DNA of 64,000 nt from Myxococcales bacterium (lineage in GTDB: Bacteria; Myxococcota; Myxococcia; Myxococcales; Myxococcaceae): assembly GCA_016191815.1 (NCBI GenBank), contig JACPVI010000061.1, forward strand, positions 62,001-126,000. Direction: 5' to 3'. Positions 1 through 7,076 of the stretch are shown here, piece by piece. Made by a program: the position numbers and the translations under genes. Positions within the stretch are counted from its first letter, which is position 1, and each line of letters begins with the position of its first letter. The notes under the pieces were generated by a model. It saw nothing but the letters and a program-made list of their open reading frames with translations, had not been told where the DNA came from and made no database searches.

Positions 1-193
1 AGGTGGCGATGACGCCGCAGTGCATGGTGCAGATGCGGCAGGTGCCCTTCACCTCCCGCTCGGCCAAGGCCTTCTTCCCGAACAGCCCCAGCCCCGCGCC
101 GCAGGCGCCCAGCCCGGCTAGTTGGGCGAGCTGGAGCGCCCTCCTCCGGCTCATCGCGGTGCCCAGGATGGCCCGGAGAGGATTGCGCCTCAT
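1..193 (-). CDS. Tat-exported molybdopterin oxidoreductase, N-terminal part (cut by window edge)
   Basis: Only the first 64 codons are present; the gene continues past the left edge. The start ATG overlaps the TGA of the NapG-like gene (ATGA), so the two are translationally coupled. The protein opens with a Tat-type signal (SRRRALQLAQL, then a hydrophobic Gly/Ala/Leu stretch). After the mature N-terminus comes CRICTMHCG, a C-x2-C-x3-C start of the [4Fe-4S] site seen in DMSO-reductase-family catalytic subunits. Next to NapG- and NapH-like proteins it is probably the periplasmic catalytic subunit fed by them. The substrate (nitrate, sulfur compound, other) cannot be told from this fragment. Confidence 0.8.
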   Translation of the reverse strand, partial: MRRNPLRAILGTAMSRRRALQLAQLAGLGACGAGLGLFGKKALAEREVKGTCRICTMHCGVIAT

Positions 194-762
194 CCCTTCA
201 CCTCCGGGGGCACGATGCGGATGGCGTGGGCCAGCTTGGGGCAGGCCTCCTCGCAGAGGCCGCAGCCCACGCACTTCTCCGGCTCGAAGAGCGGCGCCTG
301 CTGCGGGCCGACCAAGACCACCGCCGAGCCGGCGTAGGGGCAGGCGTAGAAGCAAATCCGGCAGACGCCCTGGCCCGCCCAGGGGATGCACTTCTTCCGG
401 TCCAGCACCGGCTTGCCCATCTTCACCTTGGCCTGCACCGCGGCGGGGTCTCCCGGAGTCGGCTCCAAGGCGCTGGTGGGGCAAACCTCGGTGCACTTCA
501 TGCACAGGATGCAGCCCCTCGCATCCAGCTCGAGGAAGGGCAAGTCGGCCGAGAAGAAGTCGAGCCCGCTGTGGAAGCGGATGGCCTTGGGCGGGCACAC
601 CTCGGCGCAGCGGAAGCACCTGATGCAACGGCGCTCGAAGTCGCCCAGCTTGGCGCCCGGCGGACGGATGCGCGAGGCCGCCTTGGCCAGCTTGGCCTTG
701 AGGCCGGCTGTGGCACCGGCCAGGAGGGCGAGCGCGCCGCCGATGAAGCCGCGGCGATTCAT
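190..762 (-). CDS. NapG-like ferredoxin with four [4Fe-4S] motifs
   Basis: A 190-residue exported iron-sulfur protein that passes electrons between a membrane quinol-oxidising partner and a periplasmic molybdoenzyme. It begins MNRRGFIGG with a hydrophobic stretch to about residue 29, a Tat-type signal. Four cysteine clusters follow, near residues 46-56, 84-94, 125-141 and 164-174, as in NapG/MauM-type ferredoxins; the third is interrupted (CIPWAGQGVCRIC). Its ATG overlaps the stop of the NapH-like gene, and its own stop overlaps the next start. The family assignment is firm; calling it nap proper is not, because the catalytic subunit is cut off. Confidence 0.9.
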   Translation of the reverse strand: MNRRGFIGGALALLAGATAGLKAKLAKAASRIRPPGAKLGDFERRCIRCFRCAEVCPPKAIRFHSGLDFFSADLPFLELDARGCILCMKCTEVCPTSALEPTPGDPAAVQAKVKMGKPVLDRKKCIPWAGQGVCRICFYACPYAGSAVVLVGPQQAPLFEPEKCVGCGLCEEACPKLAHAIRIVPPEVKG

Positions 763-1793
763 GCTCCGCCCTCCCCGCGGGGAAGTGGGGCCCCTCGGCC
801 CCGCTCGGGGCGAGAGGGGACGGGGCGGGCGGGGGCGCCGGCCGAAAGAGCCGCGCGGCCTACCTCGAACTTGAGCGCGCCGGTGGGGCACACCGCGATG
901 CAGCGGCCGCATCTTTCGCAGCCCGAGTCCAACCGGTCGCTCATCGGCTGCTGCCCCAGGTTGCACACCACGTCGCAGAGGGTGCAATCGGTGCAGGCCT
1001 GCTTCGCCCTCCGCACCCGGATGGGGGAGAGCGCTCCCAGGAGGGAGAACAGCGCCCCGCCCGGGCAAAGGGAGCGGCAGAAGCCCGCCCGGGAGACGAA
1101 GGTGTCGAAGAGGAAGGCCGCCAGTAGCACCAGCGCCCCACCTCCCAGCCCTCCGTAGAAGACGGCCCGGAATACCTCCCGGCCAATCAAGGAAGGCGGG
1201 TAGACGAGGCCGATGAGCTGGGTCCCGCCGAGCGCGGTGGCCAACAGCAGCGCGGCGAGGAGGAAAAGCGGCGCTCGCCGGGGCAGCCTCACCTCGGGCA
1301 GCCGAACGCCCACTCGGCGAAGGAGCGCCCTCGCCGCGTTGCTCGCCGCGAGCAGGGGCAGATAGGGACAGAGCCAGCCGCAGAAGAACCGCCCCAAGAG
1401 CACCACCAGGAGCAGCGTGGGGAGGACGCCGATGGCCACCTCCCAGTCGAAGGAGCGCGCGGCGAGGAGGGCGGCGGCGGCGAGCGGGTCCAGCATCTCC
1501 AGGCCGAGCAGCTCCACCGTCCAGGGAGCGCCCACCAAAGGAGGAAGCTCGAGGTGCGGAACCCGCGCGGCGAGGCCGACCCAGCGGCCGCCTCCGGTCA
1601 GGCCGGCGCTGTCCAGCTCGTTGCGCGAGAGGTGCCACAGCGGCGCCAGGAAGACCAGCGCCACCGAAAGCGAGAGAAAAAGCCGGCGGGTGCGCTGGTA
1701 GCGCCGCGCCCGCTTGAGGAACAGGTCTGCGGGCCCGATGCGCGAGAGGGCGGACTGCCTACCGGCGCGCTCCGGACGGCGGGCGCTGGCCAT
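759..1793 (-). CDS. NapH-like membrane ferredoxin (quinol dehydrogenase type)
   Basis: A 344-residue polytopic protein with about four or five membrane segments (about 38-55, 100-135, 175-192, 215-232). It has the paired family motifs CGWLCP (C138, C142) and CRSLCP (C239, C243). Two C-x2-C-x2-C-x3-C ferredoxin clusters lie at 267-277 and 292-302. This is the NapH/CcoG-like architecture: quinol oxidation at the membrane with electron delivery to the NapG-like partner. It is the first gene of the minus-strand operon. The C-terminal 35 residues after the last cluster are Pro/Arg-rich and unusual. No recognisable FNR box was found in its short upstream gap. Confidence 0.9.
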   Translation of the reverse strand: MASARRPERAGRQSALSRIGPADLFLKRARRYQRTRRLFLSLSVALVFLAPLWHLSRNELDSAGLTGGGRWVGLAARVPHLELPPLVGAPWTVELLGLEMLDPLAAAALLAARSFDWEVAIGVLPTLLLVVLLGRFFCGWLCPYLPLLAASNAARALLRRVGVRLPEVRLPRRAPLFLLAALLLATALGGTQLIGLVYPPSLIGREVFRAVFYGGLGGGALVLLAAFLFDTFVSRAGFCRSLCPGGALFSLLGALSPIRVRRAKQACTDCTLCDVVCNLGQQPMSDRLDSGCERCGRCIAVCPTGALKFEVGRAALSAGAPARPVPSRPERGRGAPLPRGEGGA

Positions 1794-1841
1794 TTCCCCT
1801 TCGATGCTAGTCGCCGCTCGGCGAGGCCGGCAAGGCGAGCG

Positions 1842-2024
1842 CTACACCTCGAGAGGAGGCTGGGGGCCGGGGACGACTCCCGCGATGTCCGGGTCCTCCT
1901 CCCCGGGCTGGCGCGGCGGCCGCTCGGACTTGAGGCGCTTGCGCTCCGCCCGCTTGGCCTCCTTCTCCTGCCGGTGCTGCAAGCGTGCCTGCTCCTTCTG
2001 TCGCTTCGTGGAACGTGGCTGCAA
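1842..2024 (-). CDS. small highly basic protein, function unknown
   Basis: A 60-residue protein made almost entirely of Lys, Arg, Gln and Glu (STKRQKEQARLQ, then KEAKRAERKRLK), ending in a Pro/Glu-rich tail. I chose the TTG start at 2024 because a GGAG lies six bases upstream, with no in-frame ATG nearby. The charge pattern suggests a single long helix that could bind nucleic acid or the ribosome; that is inference. Similar short basic helices are common in delta-proteobacterial genomes. It lies 48 bases upstream of the NapH-like gene on the same strand. Confidence 0.5.
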   Translation of the reverse strand: MQPRSTKRQKEQARLQHRQEKEAKRAERKRLKSERPPRQPGEEDPDIAGVVPGPQPPLEV

Positions 2025-2145
2025 CTTGGGCTCCGATGAAAGAGTGCGTAGGTAAAGAAATATCGGACCGGAAACCCCGAATCCAGTCAGAACGCCGGCC
2101 GCCGGCCCGCTCCGCTCCACGCCCGAGGACCCAAGGAGCGAGCCC

Positions 2146-3105
2146 TCATTCGCTGGAGAAGTCGTCCAGAGTGCTCCGGCCCGGGTCGTCCCGCCAGAGG
2201 ACCGGCGAGCCCTCCGCCTTGTGCCGGGCGCGGTAGATGAGCTCCGCCACCCGGAGAAAAGTCCGCTCATCCATCCTGGTGCGAGCGATGAGCCGGTCGA
2301 ACTCGTCCACCTCCCGCGGCGCCACGCCCACCTCGTAGAGGTTGCAGCTTTCGGAGACGATCTCGATGCAGCGGGCGATGTGCTCGTAGGGGACTCCCAG
2401 CTCCGCCTCGGCGCTCCGGCCCCTCACCAGCCCCGCGTGCGCTGGCTTTCGGGAGAGCCGCCGCGCCAGCTTCGGATTCACCGGCCAAAGCGCCAGCTCG
2501 AGCAGCGCCCGCACCTCGTGCTTGTGGAGGCTGGCGATGGGGCTCAAGTCGCTGCCCGAGCCCTTGGTGTAGTAGCCGACGAAGCCCTCGTCCAAATCAC
2601 CGGTGCCGACGAAGAGGCCCTTGCGCGCCGACGCCTCGTGGAAGAGCGCCAGGGTGCGAAGCCTGGTCTTCAGATTCCCCTCCGCGGTGGAGCTCGCCTG
2701 GACGGGTGAGAGCAGCGCGCGGAGGGCGGCCAACGCCGGCGCCAGGTCGATGCGCCGCCGCTCGATGCCCAGCGCTTCGAGCAAGGTGGAGGCGTCATGC
2801 TCGTCCTCCGGCTCCGACTCACAGGGGAGGATGAGCCCCAGGCAACGGCCCGGGTAGGCGCGAGCGAGGATGCAGGCCACCAGCGAGCTGTCCACTCCCC
2901 CGGAGGCGCCGAAGACGGCCCGGCGGGCGCGGGCGAAGACCAGCCGCTCCCTTGTCCACTCGATGATGAGCTCCAGCGCTTCGGGGGAGTCGTAGCGGGA
3001 AAGCGAGCGGAAGCGTCGCGACAGCTCGCGGACGCGGCCGAGGTTGCGGAGCCTGGAACGCGCCAGCGCCTTGAGGCGGGAGCCGAGCCCTGCGGTTCGC
3101 TTCAA
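2146..3105 (-). CDS. nadE: NAD+ synthase (ammonia-dependent type)
   Basis: A 319-residue ATP pyrophosphatase-fold enzyme that amidates nicotinate adenine dinucleotide to NAD+. The PP-loop SGGVDSS is at residues 68-74. The NadE active-site region GTGDLDEGFVGYYTKGS, with SDLSPIASLHKHEV following, is intact. No glutaminase domain is present, so ammonia or a separate amidotransferase must supply nitrogen. The first 30 residues are Arg-rich and poorly conserved in appearance, so the true start could be slightly internal. It sits alone between two small basic-protein genes. Confidence 0.88.
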   Translation of the reverse strand: MKRTAGLGSRLKALARSRLRNLGRVRELSRRFRSLSRYDSPEALELIIEWTRERLVFARARRAVFGASGGVDSSLVACILARAYPGRCLGLILPCESEPEDEHDASTLLEALGIERRRIDLAPALAALRALLSPVQASSTAEGNLKTRLRTLALFHEASARKGLFVGTGDLDEGFVGYYTKGSGSDLSPIASLHKHEVRALLELALWPVNPKLARRLSRKPAHAGLVRGRSAEAELGVPYEHIARCIEIVSESCNLYEVGVAPREVDEFDRLIARTRMDERTFLRVAELIYRARHKAEGSPVLWRDDPGRSTLDDFSSE

Positions 3106-3111
3106 GGGGCG

Positions 3112-3414
3112 CTACTTGCCGCCCTTGTTGCCGCCGCGGCGCACGGTGGGAGCGCTCCAAAGCTCGCTGGTCCGCGAGGGCACATGGCGCTCCGGGGGAT
3201 TGAGGACCGGCCGCCGTCCGCCGCCCTTGTTGCCGCCGCTGCGCACCGAGACGCTGTCGCCGCCGCGGCGAGCCCGCCCACCGCTCTTGCTCCCGCCGGA
3301 GCGGAGCGTGCCGGCGCTCTTCCTGGTGGTGTCGGTCTTCGCTCTCGCCGGCCTCGAGCCGCCCTTGCTGCCCCCGGCCCGGGTGGTGGAATTCCTCTGG
3401 CTGACTTTGGGCAT
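3112..3414 (-). CDS. small glycine/lysine repeat protein
   Basis: A 100-residue low-complexity protein starting MPKVSQRNS behind a good GGAGAGGGGAG ribosome site. Four copies of a GG-(S/N)-K-(G/S)-G box recur (GGSKGGS, SGGSKSGG, SGGNKGGG, RGGNKGG at the very C-terminus), separated by Arg/Ser/Thr-rich linkers. The KGG core recalls the stress-induced KGG/GsiB repeat motif, but the spacing differs and I do not claim homology. It is divergent from the Crp/Fnr gene and could share the FNR-like box between them. Function unknown. Confidence 0.6.
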   Translation of the reverse strand: MPKVSQRNSTTRAGGSKGGSRPARAKTDTTRKSAGTLRSGGSKSGGRARRGGDSVSVRSGGNKGGGRRPVLNPPERHVPSRTSELWSAPTVRRGGNKGGK

Positions 3415-3523
3415 CGCTCCCCTCTCCGCTGGTGGTGCCTGGACGCTACCAACCACCGCACCGGCGGCGCAAACCGGCCCTCGAGCGCACGCCTCTCCAT
3501 CTGCCCCGCACGCTGCGCGGCTG

Positions 3524-3537
3524 TTGATGGTGGTCAA
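3524..3537. promoter_or_regulatory. FNR-type box (TTGAT-N4-GTCAA)
   Basis: TTGATGGTGGTCAA matches the FNR/Crp-class consensus TTGAT-N4-ATCAA at nine of ten defined bases. It lies in the divergent gap, 156 bases before the Crp/Fnr-family gene and 110 bases before the glycine/lysine repeat gene. This suggests autoregulation or anaerobic control, but the distances are long for direct activation. Confidence 0.5.
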
Positions 3538-3609
3538 GAACATCGGATGCTCCCCAAATGGCTCCGGCGCGCAACCTATTCGCCCAAGTCACCGAATTCA
3601 GGCCTGATA

Positions 3610-3622
3610 CGCAAAAATTGCG
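3610..3622. promoter_or_regulatory. AT-rich palindrome upstream of the regulator
   Basis: CGCAA-AAA-TTGCG is a perfect 5-base inverted repeat, 70 bases upstream of the Crp/Fnr start, in an otherwise GC-rich gap. It may be an operator or part of the promoter; nothing else identifies it. Confidence 0.3.
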
Positions 3623-3692
3623 CGGCGGAGTGGCTGCCAGGCCGGGCACAACTCGTGCTAGAACTTGTCCGTGGTCAAGCCGGGGAGGCACC

Positions 3693-4340
3693 ATGTTCGC
3701 CTCGCTGATCCCGAACTGTCGAGCCTGTCCGCTGGCGGCGACGCTGGCGGGGAGGTGTCCTTTCACGCCGATGCAGCTGCCGGCCACGGCGGTGGTGTGC
3801 GGCCAGGGGGAGTACCACCCCACCTCGTACTTCGTGCGGGAAGGGACAGTGGCCTTGTGCGCGGTGGATGCGGACGGCTCGGAGCGCAGCCTCGCCCTGC
3901 GCGGGCCGAGGTCTTTGTTGTGCCTGGAGTCGGTGCAGGGAGAATCCTCGCCCTACGAAATCCGCACCGTCACGCCGGCCAAGCTCTGCTCGATGCCGGC
4001 CCAGGCGCTGGCGGGGTGGATTGGCCCGGAGCACTCTCCCGCGCGGGTGGTGTTGGAGCTGCTCCTGGGAGAGATCGACCAGAGGCAACGGGACGTGGTG
4101 TGGCGGCGTGGGGACAGCCTCTCTCGGGTAGCGCGCTTCATCCTGGCCTGGGGGCTTCGGGCCCCGAACGGGCGGCCTTTGCAGAAGCAGTTGGTGGCCC
4201 GGATGCTGGGGATGCGCCCGGAGACTTTCTCCCGCTGTCTCAAGCGGCTGGTGACCCAGGGGCTGATCGACCGGGGCGGCGGCCTTCGGGTGATCGACGC
4301 CCAGGGGCTGGCGGCGGTGGCCTCCAGCGAGGCGGCCTAG
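3693..4340 (+). CDS. Crp/Fnr-family transcriptional regulator
   Basis: A 215-residue regulator with an N-terminal cyclic-nucleotide-binding-like beta-roll and a C-terminal winged helix (MRPETFSRCLKRLVTQGLI resembles the recognition helix ETFSRxLxxL). I chose the ATG at 3693, behind GGGGAGG. The N-terminus has C9-x2-C12-x9-C22 plus further cysteines (C36, C56, C77), reminiscent of the oxygen-sensing [4Fe-4S] FNR proteins, although the spacing differs from E. coli FNR. An FNR-type box lies upstream, and a Nap-type operon lies 2 kb away, so redox control of anaerobic respiration is plausible. Its stop overlaps the convergent response regulator by four bases. Confidence 0.88.
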   Translation: MFASLIPNCRACPLAATLAGRCPFTPMQLPATAVVCGQGEYHPTSYFVREGTVALCAVDADGSERSLALRGPRSLLCLESVQGESSPYEIRTVTPAKLCSMPAQALAGWIGPEHSPARVVLELLLGEIDQRQRDVVWRRGDSLSRVARFILAWGLRAPNGRPLQKQLVARMLGMRPETFSRCLKRLVTQGLIDRGGGLRVIDAQGLAAVASSEAA

Positions 4341-4696
4341 CTCGTACAGCGCTGCAGCTCCTCCACCAGAAGCTCGTAGCGGAGCGGCTTGCCCAGCACC
4401 CTGCGCGCGCCGAGAGCCACCGCCTGCTCGGCGGCGTGGGAGCCGACGTAGGCGGTGATGACCAGGATGGGCATCGCGGCGCGGGTCTTCTTGGCGGTGC
4501 GCATCAGCTCGAGGCCGTGGACCTTGGGCATTTCTAGATCCGTGACCAGGGCGTCGAAGTGCTCGTCCGACTTGAGCCGCTCCAGCGCCTGTTCGGGCGA
4601 GCGCAGGCCGACCGCGTCGAAGCCGTCCATCTCGAGCAAGCCGCACAGCCCGTCCACTGCGGTCTTGTCGTCGTCCACCACCAGGATGCGACTCAT
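4337..4696 (-). CDS. single-domain response regulator
   Basis: A 119-residue CheY-like receiver and nothing else. The acidic pocket (DDD at 8-10), phospho-acceptor D53, T81 and K103 are all present. There is no output domain, so it must act through protein contacts or as a phosphate sink or relay. Its ATG overlaps the stop of the upstream histidine kinase (ATGA), so the pair is co-translated and presumably cognate. Confidence 0.93.
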   Translation of the reverse strand: MSRILVVDDDKTAVDGLCGLLEMDGFDAVGLRSPEQALERLKSDEHFDALVTDLEMPKVHGLELMRTAKKTRAAMPILVITAYVGSHAAEQAVALGARRVLGKPLRYELLVEELQRCTS

Positions 4697-5682
4697 GCTC
4701 GCTCCACCGGCAACCGTACCAGGATACGCGCTCCGCCATCGTTGGGGTTGCTGGCGCTCACCTCGCCGCCGTGGGCCCTCATCACGTCGCGGACGATCGC
4801 GAAGCCTAGCCCGGAGGCCCCTCCCCGGCTCACGTAGAACGGCCTGAACACCGCGGATGGATCCTCGAGCCCCGGGCCATCGTCGGCGACCTCCAAGGTG
4901 ACGTCGGCGCCGTTGTTCCTCCCGGTCAACTTCACCTTGCCTCCCACCTTCGCCGAATCGATGGCGCTGCGGAGCAGCAGCCCCAGTGCCTGGCGGACCC
5001 GGATGGGATCCGCCCGGAGAATCATCTCCCCGGGGAGGTCCACCGAAACCTCCAGCTCCTTGGCCGCGCTGGCCGCCCGGTGCGAGGCCAGCACCTCGCG
5101 GCAGACCGCCGCCAGATCCAGCGGAGACGGCTCGAGGGAAGTCGAGGCCGACCGCCCGTAGGCCATGTACTCGCCGAGGAGCTGATCGAGCCGGGTCGTC
5201 TCGTCCTCGATGAGCCGGGCGAGCTCCTTCACCCTGGCGCTTTGGCCTTCGGGGAGGGCGGAGGAAATCTTCTCCAGCATCGCGCCCCGGAGGGCGACGC
5301 CGTGCAACGGGGCGCGGATTTCATGGGCGAGGAGCCGGCACATCGCCCCGAGCCCCGCCTCCTCCTCGGCGCGGCGAGCCTTGTGCTCCAGCTCGGCAGT
5401 CCGGCGGCGCAGCTCGTCGCGGGCTTGCTCCAGCTTCCTCCGGGAGAAGAGCACGTACCAGCCTGCCCAGAGAGCCAGCAGCGAGGAGGTCACCAGCGCT
5501 CGGGTGATGAAGGCGACGCGCAGGACCGGGTCTTCCTCCACCCTGCCAAGGTGGGAAAGCACCAGCTCGTAGGCGCCGATCACCCCGCCGGCAATCACCA
5601 CGCACCCGGCCACCAGCGGTAGCCAGCCCCACCGGTAGAAGGTCCGTAGCTTCTCTGAGCCCTGGCTGCTGTCGCGAGACAA
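4693..5682 (-). CDS. membrane sensor histidine kinase
   Basis: About 329 residues from a TTG start preceded by a GGGGGG tract six bases upstream; an alternative GTG start lies at 5811 but lacks a ribosome site. Two membrane helices (about 20-40 and 58-79) enclose only a very short loop, so no classical sensor domain is present. A coiled coil follows (about 82-112), then the HisKA motif LLAHEIRAP with H120, and an HATPase domain with DDGPGL and SGLGFAIV. It is the cognate partner of the overlapping single-domain response regulator. Confidence 0.9.
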   Translation of the reverse strand: MSRDSSQGSEKLRTFYRWGWLPLVAGCVVIAGGVIGAYELVLSHLGRVEEDPVLRVAFITRALVTSSLLALWAGWYVLFSRRKLEQARDELRRRTAELEHKARRAEEEAGLGAMCRLLAHEIRAPLHGVALRGAMLEKISSALPEGQSARVKELARLIEDETTRLDQLLGEYMAYGRSASTSLEPSPLDLAAVCREVLASHRAASAAKELEVSVDLPGEMILRADPIRVRQALGLLLRSAIDSAKVGGKVKLTGRNNGADVTLEVADDGPGLEDPSAVFRPFYVSRGGASGLGFAIVRDVMRAHGGEVSASNPNDGGARILVRLPVERA

Positions 5683-5829
5683 GCACTTCCCCCCGCAAGA
5701 ACTGCGTCCGATTGCTGCCAAAATTATCTGGATAGTCGATTGAGCAACTCCCGAGCCACTCGCCAGTGAGAAACCGAACAGATTCAGCGGATTCCAAGAC
5801 TGCCTGGGCACCGGCGGGGCGCGGGCTGA

Positions 5830-6282
5830 TCAGTCCCGCCGGCCAGGCTTGGGGGCGAGCGCGGTGGCGCGGAAGCCGGCCTCTTCGGCGCGGACGTGGG
5901 CGAGCAGCGCCTTCTCCAGCGGGCCGAAGCGGGTGGCGGCCTCGGGCCAGCTTTGCGGGGCGGCTCGTACGAAGTCATCCACCATCCGGAGCAGCTCGAG
6001 GTGTGGGGCGGCGCGCGGGGGTTTGGGGCCAGAGGGGCAGCCATCGTCCTGGCGGGGCGAGCGGCAGGTTCGGAAGGAAGGGCAGGAGAGACACTCTTCT
6101 TCCCGCAGGTGCGGCAGGAGGCGCTCGTTCAACTCGGCGACGAGCCTCTGCACCGCCCGGACGGCGCCGGGGGCGGGAGGATCCTTTCTGCGCTTCACCC
6201 AGCCGGCGACGCCTTCGAGGCGATCGAGGAGCGAGAGGTGCTGCCGCCTCAGCTTGTGGATGGTGGGGAGCTCCGGCTCCAT
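5830..6282 (-). CDS. hemerythrin-like HHE-domain protein
   Basis: About 150 residues of helical protein with the metal-ligand pattern of hemerythrins: RQHLSLLDRLE, LLPHLREEE, HLELLRMVDDF and LLAHVRAEEAG, spaced as four helices of a bundle. Such proteins bind a di-iron centre and sense or carry oxygen or nitric oxide. A cysteine-rich insert (CLSCPSFRTC) between helices two and three is uncommon and could bind a metal. The start is uncertain (6282 or 6318). Confidence 0.65.
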   Translation of the reverse strand: MEPELPTIHKLRRQHLSLLDRLEGVAGWVKRRKDPPAPGAVRAVQRLVAELNERLLPHLREEECLSCPSFRTCRSPRQDDGCPSGPKPPRAAPHLELLRMVDDFVRAAPQSWPEAATRFGPLEKALLAHVRAEEAGFRATALAPKPGRRD

Positions 6283-6361
6283 GGGCCCACTGTGGAGCAA
6301 CCGGCCGGCCGGCGGCAAGGGCGGAGAACGGTTGGCCGGGTTTGCGGGGGCGCGGGGTCCG

Positions 6362-6374
6362 TTGGTATGACCAA
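6362..6374. promoter_or_regulatory. inverted repeat upstream of the antitoxin
   Basis: TTGGT-ATG-ACCAA is a perfect 5-base palindrome ending four bases before the antitoxin start codon. This is where ribbon-helix-helix antitoxins usually bind to repress their own operon. Confidence 0.45.
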
Positions 6375-6377
6375 AGT

Positions 6378-6656
6378 ATGGCTACCAAGAAACTGGCGAT
6401 CAGTCTCCCGGAGGAGCTGTTCGATCAGGTCGAGCGAGCACGCCTGGAGAGGGAGTTGACCCGAAGCGCGGTCATCCAGACCAGCCTGCGTGCGTGGCTC
6501 AAGGACGAGGCGGCGGCGAAGCGCCTCCGGCGTCACCTGGACGCATACCGGCGGAAGCCGGAGACCGATGCCGAGGTCGCAGAGGCAAGCGCAATTTCTC
6601 GCGCGTCCTGGTCGGCGTCTTTGGGCCGCCAGAGGCGAAAGCGACCGCGCCGATGA
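6378..6656 (+). CDS. ribbon-helix-helix (MazE/CopG-type) antitoxin
   Basis: A 92-residue protein beginning MATKKLAISLPEELFDQVE, a classic ribbon-helix-helix strand and helix, with LTRSAVIQTSLRAWL as the second helix. The basic C-terminal tail would bind the toxin. It precedes a MazF-type toxin with a four-base ATGA overlap, and a palindrome sits immediately upstream, as expected for an autoregulated toxin-antitoxin operon. Confidence 0.85.
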   Translation: MATKKLAISLPEELFDQVERARLERELTRSAVIQTSLRAWLKDEAAAKRLRRHLDAYRRKPETDAEVAEASAISRASWSASLGRQRRKRPRR

Positions 6657-6967
6657 GAAGAAACGAGCTCTACTGGGCCAACCTGGGAGGCGACGCCGGG
6701 CGCCGGCCGGTCCTGGTGGTGTCGCGCACCGAGGTGAACGCGGTGCGCCGAAAGGTGATCGTGGCCGAAGTCACCACCCGCGCCCGAGGCACCACGGCGG
6801 AGATAAGGCTCGGTCGGGCCGAGGGGCTGCCGCGCGCCTCGGTGGTCAATCTCGAGAACCTCCACACCATCCCCAAGCAGTGGCTCGATCGGCGCATCGG
6901 CGCGCTGCGCCGAGCCACAATCGCGCGCGTCGATGACGCCCTGCGCTTCGCGCTGGAGCTTCCCTAA
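6653..6967 (+). CDS. mazF: MazF/PemK-family mRNA interferase toxin
   Basis: A 104-residue SH3-like-barrel endoribonuclease that would cleave mRNA when free of its antitoxin. It starts MRRNELYWANLG and has the family features RRPVLVVSR, the strand IVAEVTTRARG, SVVNLENLHTIPK and a C-terminal helix. Full length for the family, no lesion seen. Translationally coupled to the antitoxin upstream. Confidence 0.9.
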   Translation: MRRNELYWANLGGDAGRRPVLVVSRTEVNAVRRKVIVAEVTTRARGTTAEIRLGRAEGLPRASVVNLENLHTIPKQWLDRRIGALRRATIARVDDALRFALELP

Positions 6968-7076
6968 CGAAGCCTCGCGCTTTTGCGCTCGGCCTCAGAC
7001 CGACCAGTGACGAAGCCGGGAGCGGGTTCGGCTTCGGGAACGGGAGGAGGTTCCGCTCCGCCACCGGAGCTCGCGG

